In this document: in pieces, positions 8,502-16,868 of the stretch
How positions within the stretch are numbered: position 1 is the stretch's first letter
Layout of the letters: each line of letters starts with the position of its first letter
Origin: Streptomyces anulatus
Lineage (GTDB): Bacteria > Actinomycetota > Actinomycetes > Streptomycetales > Streptomycetaceae
NCBI RefSeq assembly: GCF_000721175.1
Contig: NZ_JOEZ01000067.1
Span: 1-21,866, forward strand
Direction: 5' to 3'
Length of the DNA: 21,866 bases
Notes under the pieces: model-generated
What the model saw: the letters and a program-made list of their open reading frames with translations, nothing else
The model's database searches: none
Told to the model about the DNA's origin: nothing
Made by a program: the position numbers and the translations under genes

Positions 8502-10036
8502 AGTCCACCCACCTGTCCCTGATCGCGGGCGCCGCCGTCCTGGCCGCCATCACCGGATTCGCCACGGTCACCGCGCCCGGCGCCCCGGCGGACACCGGCG
8601 CGAAGTCCGCCGCGCTGCTGCCGGTCGAGCGCTCCAGCCTGGTCTGCCCGGAGCCCAGCAACTCCGACCTGGCGGAGACCCAGTACACCTCGTTCACCCC
8701 GGCGGGCGCGGGCGGCGACGCCAAGGGCACCGCCGAGCTGAAGCCGGCGCTGCCGGTCGCGGACGACGAGGACGAGACCGACCCGAAGAAGATCAAGAAG
8801 GCCGAGGAAGCGGCGAAGAAGGCGAAGGAGAAGGCCGAGAAGCCGGTCCTCGCCGTGGAGGAGCAGGGAAAGCCGGTCGTCGCCGAGGCGAACGGCGCCG
8901 GCGCCCCCGCCCTCGTCGGCACGGCCACCGGCAAGCTGGCCCCCGGCTGGGCCGCCCAGCAGACCACCGAGGTCACCGCGGGCGGGGCCAGAGGGCTCCT
9001 CGGGGTCACCTGTACCGCCCCCGACACGGACTTCTGGTTCCCGGGCGCGAGCACCGCCAAGTCCCGCCAGGACTACATCCACCTCACCAACCCCGACGAC
9101 ACCGGTGCCGTCGCCGACATCGAGCTGTACGGCCCCGAGGGCGCGCTGAAGTCCGACGTCGGCGACGGCATCACCGTGCCGGCCCGATCCAGCGTCGCCC
9201 TCCTGCTCTCGACCCTCACCTCCGAGGCCGTCGACCAGCTGACCGCGCACGTCACCACCCGCTCGGGGCGGATCGGAGCGGTCGTCATGAGCGCCGACGA
9301 CGGCGTGGGCAGCGACTGGATCACCGCGTCCGAGGACCCGTCCGGCACACTCGTGCTGCCCGGCATTCCGGCCGACGCCACCTCCGTACAGCTGGTGGCG
9401 TTCGCGCCGGGCGAGGACGACGCGGACGTGAAGGTCCAGCTCATGGGTAAGAACGCGACGTTCTCCCCGGCCGGGAACGCCACCCTGCACATCAAGTCCT
9501 CGATGACGGCGACCGTCGACCTCAAGGACGTCACCCGGGGCGAGCCGGGCTCCCTGCGCCTGAGCCCGGTGCGGAAGGACCGGGCGACCCCGATCGTGGC
9601 GGCGCTGCGCGTGGTCCGCGGCAAGGGCGACAAGCAGGAGGTCGGCTACATCCCGGCCACCGGACCGGTCGGTGCACGGGCGAGCGTCCCGGACAACCGG
9701 GCCAAGGGCTCGACGCTGTCCCTGACCGCGCCGGGCGCCACGGCGAAGGTGAAGGTCACCGCGTCGGCGGGCAGCGAGGGCGGCGAACCGGCCGTGGAGA
9801 CGTACACGGTCAAGGCGGGCACGACCATCGCCGTGACCCCGAAGGCCCCGGACGGCCTCAAGGGCGCCTACGCGCTGACCGTCGAGACGACCTCGGGCGG
9901 CCCGGTCCACGCGTCGCGCACCCTGGCGCGCACGGAAGGCGGCGTCGAGATGTTCACGGTGCAGACGCTCCCCGACGACCGGGGCACGATCGAGGTCCCG
10001 ACGGCCCGCCAGGACCTCTCGGTCCTGGACGACTGA
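8498..10036 (+). CDS. Secreted DUF5719 family protein
   Basis: 512 aa, GTG start in a GTGA overlap with the glycosyltransferase stop (8498-8501). The N-terminus MKSTHLSLIAGAAVLAAITGF is a signal peptide or membrane anchor, with cleavage likely before ~30. Residues ~88-116 are a highly charged Lys/Glu linker, probably helical. The remainder (~135-500) is Ala/Thr/Val-rich and looks like beta-sandwich repeats, for example FWFPGASTA, YIHLTNPDDTGAVADIELYGPEG and VELYGPEG-like segments. Only two cysteines, C50 and C172, are obvious, so a disulfide is possible. No lipobox was seen. Function is unknown. The translational coupling implies it works with the glycosyltransferase, perhaps as an extracytoplasmic partner or acceptor. 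Confidence 0.82.
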   Translation: MKSTHLSLIAGAAVLAAITGFATVTAPGAPADTGAKSAALLPVERSSLVCPEPSNSDLAETQYTSFTPAGAGGDAKGTAELKPALPVADDEDETDPKKIKKAEEAAKKAKEKAEKPVLAVEEQGKPVVAEANGAGAPALVGTATGKLAPGWAAQQTTEVTAGGARGLLGVTCTAPDTDFWFPGASTAKSRQDYIHLTNPDDTGAVADIELYGPEGALKSDVGDGITVPARSSVALLLSTLTSEAVDQLTAHVTTRSGRIGAVVMSADDGVGSDWITASEDPSGTLVLPGIPADATSVQLVAFAPGEDDADVKVQLMGKNATFSPAGNATLHIKSSMTATVDLKDVTRGEPGSLRLSPVRKDRATPIVAALRVVRGKGDKQEVGYIPATGPVGARASVPDNRAKGSTLSLTAPGATAKVKVTASAGSEGGEPAVETYTVKAGTTIAVTPKAPDGLKGAYALTVETTSGGPVHASRTLARTEGGVEMFTVQTLPDDRGTIEVPTARQDLSVLDD

Positions 10037-10095
10037 CGGCGCGTCCGACAGAGCCGACAGGACCGACCCGTCCGGCAGGGCGACACGTCCGACGG

Positions 10096-10125
10096 TGAGC
10101 CCCCGGCCGGGCCCGGTGGGGCTCA
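10096..10125. terminator. Bidirectional terminator between DUF5719 gene and metallopeptidase gene
   Basis: TGAGCCCC (10096-10103) pairs with GGGGCTCA (10118-10125), and the loop holds a further CCGGGCCCGG palindrome. It sits between convergent genes, and the minus-strand gene's stop codon (10123-10125) is inside the stem. Confidence 0.6.
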
Positions 10126-10551
10126 GTCCTGCCCGTACCGGGGGTCGACCGACTCGGGGGCCAGCCCCAGCAGCTCGGCGACCTGCTCGACGACGACCTC
10201 GTGCACGAGCAGGGCGCGCTCGTCGCGGCTCTTGGTACGGATCTCGACGGGCCGCCGGTAGACGACGATCTGCGCGGGCCGCCCCTTGCCGGCGGACACG
10301 GCGCTGCCGAGCGGAACGACCTCCTCCGGGGTGCCGGGAACATCGAGGACGACGAAGTCGACCTCGGCCAGCTGGGGCCAGCGCCGCTCCAACCGCTCCA
10401 CCGAGTCCTGGACCAGATCACGGAAGGTCTCACCCCGGCTGGCAGACAGCGGCACCTGGGGCGGCGCGAGCGGCCCGCGCATACCGCGGCCATGACGGTC
10501 ACGGCGCCGGGGCCGCGGCTCGAACGGGTGGGGAGGTACGGAGCTGTCCAT
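10123..10551 (-). CDS. Metallopeptidase family (zincin-like) protein with degenerate HExxH
   Basis: 142 aa. It resembles the short bacterial metallopeptidase family next to DUF3499 and whiB in actinobacteria, like Rv3259 in M. tuberculosis. The conserved core runs from FRDLVQDSVERLERRWPQLAEVDFVVLDVP to LLVHEVVVEQVAELLGLAPESVDP. The expected HExxH zinc motif reads H117-E118-V-V-V121-E122, so the second histidine is missing and peptidase activity is doubtful. ATG 10551 is used; GTG immediately upstream (10554) is also possible. There is no Shine-Dalgarno sequence, but TACGCT lies 6 nt before that GTG, which fits a leaderless transcript. The longer open frame upstream encodes a Pro-Val repeat from a hexanucleotide microsatellite and is rejected. 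The role is unknown. Confidence 0.78.
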   Translation of the reverse strand: MDSSVPPHPFEPRPRRRDRHGRGMRGPLAPPQVPLSASRGETFRDLVQDSVERLERRWPQLAEVDFVVLDVPGTPEEVVPLGSAVSAGKGRPAQIVVYRRPVEIRTKSRDERALLVHEVVVEQVAELLGLAPESVDPRYGQD

Positions 10552-10644
10552 CACCGACGCAGCGTAACGCTCCGGGGACCGGGACGATCGGGGAGACGAC
10601 GCGGCCGACCGGGTAGGCAGGGGCGGGGCGGCACAGACGAGCAG

Positions 10645-10698
10645 GTGCACAGGCACAGGCACTGGCACAGGCACGGGCACGGGCACGGGCACGGGCAT
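10645..10698. repeat. Hexanucleotide microsatellite (NGGCAC)9
   Basis: Nine consecutive 6-bp units: GTGCAC, AGGCAC x2, TGGCAC, AGGCAC, GGGCAC x3, GGGCAT. It lies in the 10552-11051 gap between divergent metallopeptidase and DUF3499 genes. Apart from this repeat and possible promoters near each gene start, I see nothing in that 500-bp gap. Confidence 0.85.
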
Positions 10699-11051
10699 GA
10701 GCTGTCGGCGTGGCAGCAGGCGCACGGCAGGGGCGCGGCCGCCGGGACGACCGCCCGCGTTCCCCGGGGCGGAGGCGGCCCTCCCGCTTCCGGATGTCCG
10801 CAGTTGAACATTTCGGCCAAGGTTGAGCCCATTTCAGGCCCGCAATCCGATCGTCGACCGTGCGCCCGACGACGCGATCCGCCTCGCCCGCGACCGGCTC
10901 GACCGCCGTGCGATCACCGGGCCCCCGTCCCCGCGCAGGTCAGGGCAGCCGCCGCAAGCACCGCTGTGCCGCAGGTCACAGGGCGACACGGTGGGGTGAC
11001 CCGACGGGCAGTCGTCGCAGCCCGCTCAAGAGTGCGGTACCGTCCAACATC

Positions 11052-11426
11052 GTGAGCCCTGTACGTCGCTGTTCGCGCACCGCGTGCGGCCGCCCTGCCG
11101 TCGCGACACTGACGTACGTCTATGCCGATTCGACTGCGGTCCTCGGCCCGCTCGCCACCTACGCCGAGCCCCACTGTTACGACCTCTGCGCCGAACACAG
11201 TGAGCGGCTTACCGCGCCACGGGGCTGGGAAGTGGTGCGGCTCTCCGACGGCTCGGCACCCGCGCCCAGCGGCGACGACCTCGAAGCACTGGCCAACGCG
11301 GTCCGCGAAGCGGCCCGTCCGCACGACCGGGGCCCGGGCGGCGGGAGCCGGGGACCGCGCTCCGCGGACCCGGTGGAAGTGGCCCGCCGAGGTCACCTGA
11401 GGGTTCTGCGCTCCCCCGACTCCTGA
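11052..11426 (+). CDS. DUF3499 family zinc-ribbon-like protein
   Basis: 124 aa, GTG start. The N-terminal half is conserved: C7-x4-C12, then HCYDLCAEH giving C42, C46 and H49, arranged like a small metal-binding ribbon. The C-terminal half is low-complexity and Arg/Pro/Gly-rich. It is the counterpart of Rv3258c and sits, as there, between the metallopeptidase and manB. No Shine-Dalgarno sequence is seen. TACCGT ends 8 nt before GTG 11052, so a leaderless mRNA is likely. The open frame continues upstream to 10860 but without family similarity or a ribosome site. Function is unknown; metal or nucleic-acid binding is a guess from the cysteine pattern. Confidence 0.82.
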   Translation: MSPVRRCSRTACGRPAVATLTYVYADSTAVLGPLATYAEPHCYDLCAEHSERLTAPRGWEVVRLSDGSAPAPSGDDLEALANAVREAARPHDRGPGGGSRGPRSADPVEVARRGHLRVLRSPDS

Positions 11427-11433
11427 GGCCACC

Positions 11434-11462
11434 TCCTGAGGCAGGACAGGGCCGGGTAGTTT
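11434..11462 (+). promoter_or_regulatory. Candidate manB promoter
   Basis: The -10-like TAGTTT (11457-11462) lies upstream of manB and would give a leader of about 28 nt. The -35 position falls in the second copy of a 9-bp direct repeat TCCTGAGGC (11421-11429 and 11434-11442, 13-bp period), which could be a regulator site. Confidence 0.35.
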
Positions 11463-11496
11463 GGGCGGTCCGCAAAGACCCCCAGGAGGACCGGCC

Positions 11497-12882
11497 GTGG
11501 TTGCTGATCTGTCGCAGCTCGTGAAGGCGTACGACGTGCGCGGAGTGGTGCCCGACCAGTGGGACGAGTCGCTGGCCGAGCTGTTCGGAGCCGCGTTCGT
11601 CCAGGTCACGGACGCCGAGGCGATCGTGATCGGCCACGACATGCGCCCGACCTCACCCGGCCTCGCCGGCGCGTTCGCCCGGGGCGCGGCGGCGCGGGGC
11701 GCGGACGTCACGCTCATCGGCCTCTGCTCGACGGACCAGCTGTACTACGCGTCGGGGGCCCTCGGCCTCCCCGGGGCGATGTTCACGGCCTCGCACAACC
11801 CGGCCCAGTACAACGGCATCAAGATGTGCCGGGCGGGCGCCACCCCGGTCGGCCAGGACACCGGCCTCGCCGAGATCCGCGCCCTGGTCGAGCAGTGGTC
11901 GGAAGGCGCCCCGCAGCCGCCGGCCGCCACCTCCCCCGGCACGATCACCGAACGGGACACCCTCACCGACTACGCTGCCCACCTCCTGGGCCTGGTCGAC
12001 CTCACGTCGGTCCGGCCCTTGAAGGTCGTGGTCGACGCCGGCAACGGCATGGGAGGCCACACGGTCCCCACGGTCTTCGAGGGCCTCCCGCTCGACCTCG
12101 TACCCATGTACTTCGACCTCGACGGCACCTTCCCCAACCACGAGGCCAACCCCCTCGACCCGAAGAACATCGTCGACCTCCAGGCCCGCGTCCTCGCCGA
12201 GGGCGCCGACCTCGGCCTCGCCTTCGACGGCGACGCGGACCGCTGCTTCGTGGTCGACGAGCGGGGTGCGGGCGTCTCCCCCTCCGCGATCACGGCCCTG
12301 GTCGCCGCCCGCGAGCTGGCCCGCAACGGCGGCGAGGGCATCGTCATCCACAACCTGATCACCTCCTGGTCCGTCCCCGAGGTGGTCCGCGAGAACGGCG
12401 GCACCCCGGTCCGCACCCGGGTCGGCCACTCCTTCATCAAGACGGAGATGGCGGAGCACGGTGCGATCTTCGGAGGTGAGCACTCGGCGCACTACTACTT
12501 CCGCGACTTCTGGAACGCCGATACGGGCATGCTCGCCGCCCTCCACGTACTCGCCGCACTCGGCGGACAGCAGAAGCCGCTCTCCGAGCTGGTCGCGGAG
12601 TACGACCGGTACACCGGCTCCGGCGAGATCAACTCCACGGTCGCCGACCAGACCGCCAGCCTGGCCGCGGTCAGAAGGGTCTTCGGCACCCGCGACGGCA
12701 TCACCTTCGACGACCTGGACGGCCTCACGGTCACGTCCGCCGACTGGTGGTTCAACCTCCGCGCCTCGAACACGGAACCTCTGCTGCGGCTGAACGTCGA
12801 GGCGAGGGACGAGCAGACGATGGCAGCGATACGCGACGAGGTCCTGACCCTGATCCGCTCCTCAAGCCCCTCCGGCGCCTGA
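11497..12882 (+). CDS. manB: Phosphomannomutase / phosphoglucomutase ManB
   Basis: 461 aa alpha-D-phosphohexomutase interconverting mannose-6-P and mannose-1-P, the step before GDP-mannose. All four signature sites are present: the phosphoserine loop TASHNPAQYNGIK with S99, the Mg site FDGDADRC (D244, D246, D248), the sugar-binding loop GGEHSAH (326-332), and the phosphate-binding RASNTEP (from R422). Length is typical. GTG 11497 was chosen because AGGAGGA (11484-11490) lies 6 nt upstream; a TTG at 11461 falls in the promoter. It heads the mannose block with Trm112, the SIS protein and manA. Streptomyces also uses mannose-1-P for polyprenyl-phosphate-mannose and protein O-mannosylation. Confidence 0.96.
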   Translation: MVADLSQLVKAYDVRGVVPDQWDESLAELFGAAFVQVTDAEAIVIGHDMRPTSPGLAGAFARGAAARGADVTLIGLCSTDQLYYASGALGLPGAMFTASHNPAQYNGIKMCRAGATPVGQDTGLAEIRALVEQWSEGAPQPPAATSPGTITERDTLTDYAAHLLGLVDLTSVRPLKVVVDAGNGMGGHTVPTVFEGLPLDLVPMYFDLDGTFPNHEANPLDPKNIVDLQARVLAEGADLGLAFDGDADRCFVVDERGAGVSPSAITALVAARELARNGGEGIVIHNLITSWSVPEVVRENGGTPVRTRVGHSFIKTEMAEHGAIFGGEHSAHYYFRDFWNADTGMLAALHVLAALGGQQKPLSELVAEYDRYTGSGEINSTVADQTASLAAVRRVFGTRDGITFDDLDGLTVTSADWWFNLRASNTEPLLRLNVEARDEQTMAAIRDEVLTLIRSSSPSGA

Positions 12883-12886
12883 GAAG

Positions 12887-12923
12887 CGGGGCCCAGGGCG
12901 GAGCCCCGGTCACGGGAAGGGGC

Positions 12924-12926
<3 letters not shown>
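12887..12926 (+). repeat. Second copy of the intergenic GC-rich repeat, after manB
   Basis: This contains the same GGGCGGAGCCCCGGT 15-mer (12896-12910) and GGAAGGGGCGGG 12-mer (12915-12926) as found at 221-250. CGGGGC (12887-12892) and GCCCCG (12903-12908) can pair. It starts 4 nt after the manB stop, so it may end or attenuate transcription. The copy then runs into the poly-G tract. Confidence 0.6.
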
Positions 12927-13112
<186 letters not shown>

Positions 13113-13298
13113 CCGCGAGCGACACGCGCACGGACGGGATGACGCAGGACGGCGCACGGCACCGCACGACAGCCGGGCCCGCCCACCGGCGGCAGGCAGG
13201 CCACCCAGCCCGGCCGGCCCGGCAGCCAAGCCACCACACCCGCCCCCGCTCGCGTACCCGCAGCCCGCACCCCGCCCGGTGATCGGAGGCCCACCGCC

Positions 13299-14435
13299 AT
13301 GCTCGACGAGTCCTTGCTCGACGCCCCGGACGCCCTGGCCCGAGCCGACCGCCGCGATCTGCTGCGCGGCGCCGCCGAGGCAGGCGCCCGGGTCCGTACC
13401 GCCGCCCGGCACGCCGCCGAGGCCGGCATCGGCGGCCTGAACCCGGAGGGCCGGCCCCGGGCCGTCCTCGTCGCAGGCCCCGGCACTGCCGCCTCCGGGG
13501 TCGCCGACCTGATCGGCGCGCTCGCGGGCGCGGCCGCCCCCGTCGTACGCATCGACCCCACGGGCGTCGCCCCCGCCCCCGGCGCCCTCCGCTGGGCGCT
13601 GCCCGGCTGGGCCGGATCGGTGGACCTCCTCCTCATCGTGACCGCCGACGGTTCCGAACCGGGCCTCGCCCTGCTCGCCGAGCAGGCCTACCGCCGCGGC
13701 TGCACCGTCGTCGCCGTCGCCCCCACCCGCTCACCGCTGCGCGAGGCGGTCGACGGGGTGCACGGTCTGGTCGTCCCGATGGCGGCCGCCCCGCACGGTG
13801 AGTACGACGCGGAGACCTCCGCCGCCGGCCCCGGCACGCTGTGGGCCCTCCTCACGCCCCTGCTGGCGCTCCTGGACCGGGTCGGCCTGGTGACCGCGAC
13901 CCCCGAGGACCTCCAGAAGGTGGCGGACCGCCTGGACCGCACCGCGGAACGCTGCGGCCCGGCCATCGCCACGTACAGCAACCCGGCCAAGACGCTCGCC
14001 GCCGAGCTCGCCGACAGCCTGCCGCTGCTGTGGACGGAGGGCGACGCCGCAGGCCCGGTGGGGCGACGCTTCGCCGCCGTACTGTCCGAGCTGGCCGGCC
14101 GCCCCGCCCTGGCCGCCCAACTGCCCGAGGCGCTTCCCTCGCACGGCACGCTCCTCGCCGGGGACTTCGCGGCCGGCGCGGACCCCGACGACTTCTTCCG
14201 CGACCGGGTCGAAGAGGGCGAGACACTGAGGGCCCGGGTCGTCCTGCTCCGGGACCGCCCGACGGGAGGCCTCAGCGCCTATCCCGCGGCCCGGGAACTG
14301 GCGCTCGGCCACGACACACCGGTCAGCGAACTGGAACCGGAAGAGGGCAGCGAGCTGGAGGCCGTGGCCGAACTGCTCGCGATCACCGACTTCGCGGCGG
14401 TCTACCTGTCACTGGCCTCGGCCCCCCGGCCCTGA
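13299..14435 (+). CDS. SIS-domain protein (phosphosugar isomerase-like)
   Basis: 378 aa. It occupies the position of Rv3256c between manB and manA and resembles the bifunctional phosphoglucose/phosphomannose isomerase family. Residues ~52-160 are a SIS-like nucleotide-sugar fold with VLVAGPGTAASGVADLIGAL and LLIVTADGSEPGLALLAEQAYRRG (strand, turn, helix). Residues ~200-378 resemble the isomerase C-terminal part, with TYSNPAKTLAAELADSLPLLW and an Asp/Glu-rich end. The usual Ser-rich SIS sugar-phosphate loop is weak, so it may bind a ligand without isomerase activity. Start ATG 13299 has GGAGG at 13285-13289. The 186-bp gap upstream of it shows nothing recognisable. Regulation is probably with manB and manA. 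Confidence 0.8.
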   Translation: MLDESLLDAPDALARADRRDLLRGAAEAGARVRTAARHAAEAGIGGLNPEGRPRAVLVAGPGTAASGVADLIGALAGAAAPVVRIDPTGVAPAPGALRWALPGWAGSVDLLLIVTADGSEPGLALLAEQAYRRGCTVVAVAPTRSPLREAVDGVHGLVVPMAAAPHGEYDAETSAAGPGTLWALLTPLLALLDRVGLVTATPEDLQKVADRLDRTAERCGPAIATYSNPAKTLAAELADSLPLLWTEGDAAGPVGRRFAAVLSELAGRPALAAQLPEALPSHGTLLAGDFAAGADPDDFFRDRVEEGETLRARVVLLRDRPTGGLSAYPAARELALGHDTPVSELEPEEGSELEAVAELLAITDFAAVYLSLASAPRP

Positions 14436-14562
14436 CGCAAGCCCACACCTTCCGGCCATCCCCACGACGCCAGAACCTCACGCAACACCGATACCCCTGG
14501 GACACACCCACCGCACCGCCTCACCACGCCCGCCTTTCCCCGCCCCACCCGAGGACGACTAC

Positions 14563-15738
14563 ATGGACCGCCTGTCCAACACCGTGCGCCCCTACGCCTG
14601 GGGATCCACCACGGCCCTTCCCGCCCTGCTCGGCATCGCGCCCACCGGCGAACCGCAGGCCGAGATGTGGATGGGCGCCCACCCCGGAGCGCCCTCGCGC
14701 CTCAGCCGCACCACCCCGGAGGGCGAGACGGAACTCGCGCTCACCGAGGCCATCGCCGCCGACCCGGAAGGCGAGCTCGGCACGGCCACGGTCGACCGCT
14801 TCGGCCCCCGCCTCCCCTTCCTCCTGAAGCTCCTCGCCGCCGGCGCCCCCCTCTCGGTCCAGGTCCACCCGGACCTGGACCAGGCCCGCGCGGGGTACGC
14901 CGACGAGGAGGCCCGGGGCGTCCCGATCGACGCCCCGCACCGCACGTACAAGGACGCGAACCACAAGCCCGAACTCATCTGCGCCCTCACCCCCTTCGAC
15001 GGACTGTGCGGATTCCGCAGGCCCACCGAAGCGGCGGACGCGATGGAGGCGCTGGGAGTCGACTCCCTCAAGCCGTACGTGGACCTCCTCCGCGCCCACC
15101 CCGAGGAAGCCGCCCTCCGCGAGGTGCTCACGGCGATCCTCGGCGCGGACCCGGCCGAGATGGCCGGGACCGTGGCGGACGCGGCGGCCGCCGCCGAACG
15201 CCTCGGCGGCGCCCACGCCCCGTACGCCCGTATCGCCCACCACTTCCCGGGCGACCCCGGGGTGCTGGCCGCGATGCTGCTGAACCACGTACAACTCCAG
15301 CCCGGGGAAGCCCTGTTCCTTGGCGCCGGCGTCCCGCACGCCTATCTCGAAGGCCTCGGCGTCGAGATCATGGCCAACTCGGACAACGTGCTGCGCTGCG
15401 GCCTGACCCCCAAGCACATCGACGTCCCCGAACTCCTGCGGATCGTCCGGTTCGAGGCCACCGAGCCCGGCGTGCTGCGCCCGGAGGCGGCCCCGTCGGG
15501 CGAGGAGCTCTACGAGACCCCCGTCGACGAGTTCGCCCTGTCCCGCTACACCCTCGCGTCAGGGGCGGCCCCCACCGTGCTGACCGCCCCCACCCCCCAG
15601 ATCCTGCTCTGCACGGCGGGCGTGGTCACGGCCGGCGAACTCGCCCTCGGCCCGGGGGAGTCCGTCTACGTTCCGGCCGGCGAGACGGTCGAGGCGACGG
15701 GATCGGGAACCCTCTTCAGGGCGACTGTGGCGGCCTAA
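14563..15738 (+). CDS. manA: Mannose-6-phosphate isomerase, class I
   Basis: 391 aa zinc enzyme interconverting fructose-6-P and mannose-6-P and feeding ManB. Type I signature residues are visible: EMWMGAHPGAPS (34-45), LSVQVHPD with Q100 and H102, NHKPELICAL with E137, and GAGVPHAYLEG with H259, which together form the zinc site. The catalytic-loop segment MANSDNVLRCGLTPKH follows. A C-terminal cupin half ends with the LGPGESVYVPAG strand typical of the family. ATG 14563 has GAGGA at 14551-14555. It lies 127 nt after the SIS gene, with no hairpin between them, so co-transcription is possible. A dyad GCCGTC-CC-GACGGC (15746-15759) just after the stop could end the transcript. Confidence 0.95.
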   Translation: MDRLSNTVRPYAWGSTTALPALLGIAPTGEPQAEMWMGAHPGAPSRLSRTTPEGETELALTEAIAADPEGELGTATVDRFGPRLPFLLKLLAAGAPLSVQVHPDLDQARAGYADEEARGVPIDAPHRTYKDANHKPELICALTPFDGLCGFRRPTEAADAMEALGVDSLKPYVDLLRAHPEEAALREVLTAILGADPAEMAGTVADAAAAAERLGGAHAPYARIAHHFPGDPGVLAAMLLNHVQLQPGEALFLGAGVPHAYLEGLGVEIMANSDNVLRCGLTPKHIDVPELLRIVRFEATEPGVLRPEAAPSGEELYETPVDEFALSRYTLASGAAPTVLTAPTPQILLCTAGVVTAGELALGPGESVYVPAGETVEATGSGTLFRATVAA

Positions 15739-15825
15739 TGCACGCGCCGTCCCGACGGCTGCAACAATGTGCCGCCTTACCGCGACGGCACGTGCCGCGC
15801 ACCGACGAAGGGACACCACGCACTC

Positions 15826-16812
15826 ATGAGCGCGTCAGGCGGAACCAAGGCGATCGTGGCGGCACTCGTCGCCAACCTCTCGATCGCCGTGGCCAAATTC
15901 GTAGCGTTCCTCTTCAGTGGTTCCTCGTCGATGCTCGCGGAGAGCGTCCACTCGCTCGCCGACTCGGGCAACCAGGGACTCCTGCTGCTGGGCGGCAAGA
16001 AGGCGAAGCGCGAGGCCACCCCCGAGCACCCCTTCGGCTACGGGCGCGAGCGCTACATCTACGCGTTCCTCGTCTCCATCGTCCTCTTCTCGGTCGGTGG
16101 CATGTTCGCCGTGTACGAGGGCTACGAGAAGATCAAGCACCCGCACGAGATCGAGGCCTGGTACTGGCCGGTCGGGGTGCTGGTCTTCGCGATCATCGCC
16201 GAGATCTTCTCCTTCCGTACGGCGATCCGTGAGTCCAACCAGACGCGCGGCGACCGCTCCTGGACCGAGTTCGTCCGCCGGTCCAAGGCACCCGAGCTCC
16301 CGGTCGTCCTCCTGGAGGACCTCGGCGCGCTCGTCGGCCTGGTCCTGGCGCTCGCGGGCGTCGGCCTCGCCCTCGGCACCGGCAACGGAGTCTGGGACGG
16401 CATCGGCACCCTCTGCATCGGCATCCTGCTGATCCTCATCGCGATCGTCCTGGCCGTCGAGACGAAGTCCCTCCTGCTCGGCGAGTCCGCCGGCCTCGAG
16501 GAAGTCGAGAAGATCAAGGCGTCCGTGGTGGACGGCGACACCGTCACCCGCATCATCCACATGCGCACCCTCCACCTCGGCCCCGAGGAGCTGCTGGTCG
16601 CCGCCAAGATCGCTGTCCGGCACGACGAGACCGCGGCCGAGGTGGCCGACGCCATCAACGCCGCCGAGAACCGCATCCGCGAAGCGGTCCCGATCGCCCG
16701 CGTCATCTACCTGGAGCCGGACATCTACAACGCCGAGGCAGCGGCGACCGGAACCAACCCGGGCAAGACGATCGACGGCCCGCCCGACGCCCCGGGCGAT
16801 TCCGGCCACTGA
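15826..16812 (+). CDS. Cation diffusion facilitator (CDF) family transporter
   Basis: 328 aa inner-membrane metal/proton antiporter. Six hydrophobic helices occupy ~9-205, followed by a cytosolic domain (~225-320) with the CDF ferredoxin-like fold. The TM2 metal motif is HSLAD (H42, D46), where FieF has DxxxD; His here is associated with zinc preference. TM5 reads LLEDLGALVG (E164, D165) in place of the usual HxxxD, a pattern I associate with the ZnT9/SLC30A9-like branch. Start ATG 15826 has a GAAGGGA element 13 nt upstream; the 19-codon upstream extension to 15769 looks non-coding. Substrate is probably Zn(II) or another divalent metal. It is not obviously linked to its neighbours. Confidence 0.88.
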   Translation: MSASGGTKAIVAALVANLSIAVAKFVAFLFSGSSSMLAESVHSLADSGNQGLLLLGGKKAKREATPEHPFGYGRERYIYAFLVSIVLFSVGGMFAVYEGYEKIKHPHEIEAWYWPVGVLVFAIIAEIFSFRTAIRESNQTRGDRSWTEFVRRSKAPELPVVLLEDLGALVGLVLALAGVGLALGTGNGVWDGIGTLCIGILLILIAIVLAVETKSLLLGESAGLEEVEKIKASVVDGDTVTRIIHMRTLHLGPEELLVAAKIAVRHDETAAEVADAINAAENRIREAVPIARVIYLEPDIYNAEAAATGTNPGKTIDGPPDAPGDSGH

Positions 16813-16821
16813 CCCACCACG

Positions 16822-16844
16822 CACCGGCCCCGATCGGCCCGGTG
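16822..16844 (+). terminator. Candidate terminator after the CDF gene
   Basis: CACCGG (16822-16827) pairs with CCGGTG (16839-16844), with two more pairs inside after one mismatch. It lies 10 nt after the stop codon. Confidence 0.45.
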
Positions 16845-16868
16845 ACCCCTCACACACGCCCCTCTCCA

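Noticed and set aside
10645..10698. CRISPR-like array
   Set aside because: Units are 6 bp and contiguous with no spacers, so it is a microsatellite.
10552..10725. N-terminal extension of the metallopeptidase with a Pro-Val repeat
   Set aside because: It derives from the hexanucleotide microsatellite, lacks a ribosome site and is absent from the family as I know it.
15739..15768. Promoter for the CDF gene at CAACAAT
   Set aside because: The -10 match is poor, there is no -35, and it is too weak to annotate; a promoter must exist somewhere in 15739-15825 unless read-through from manA suffices.
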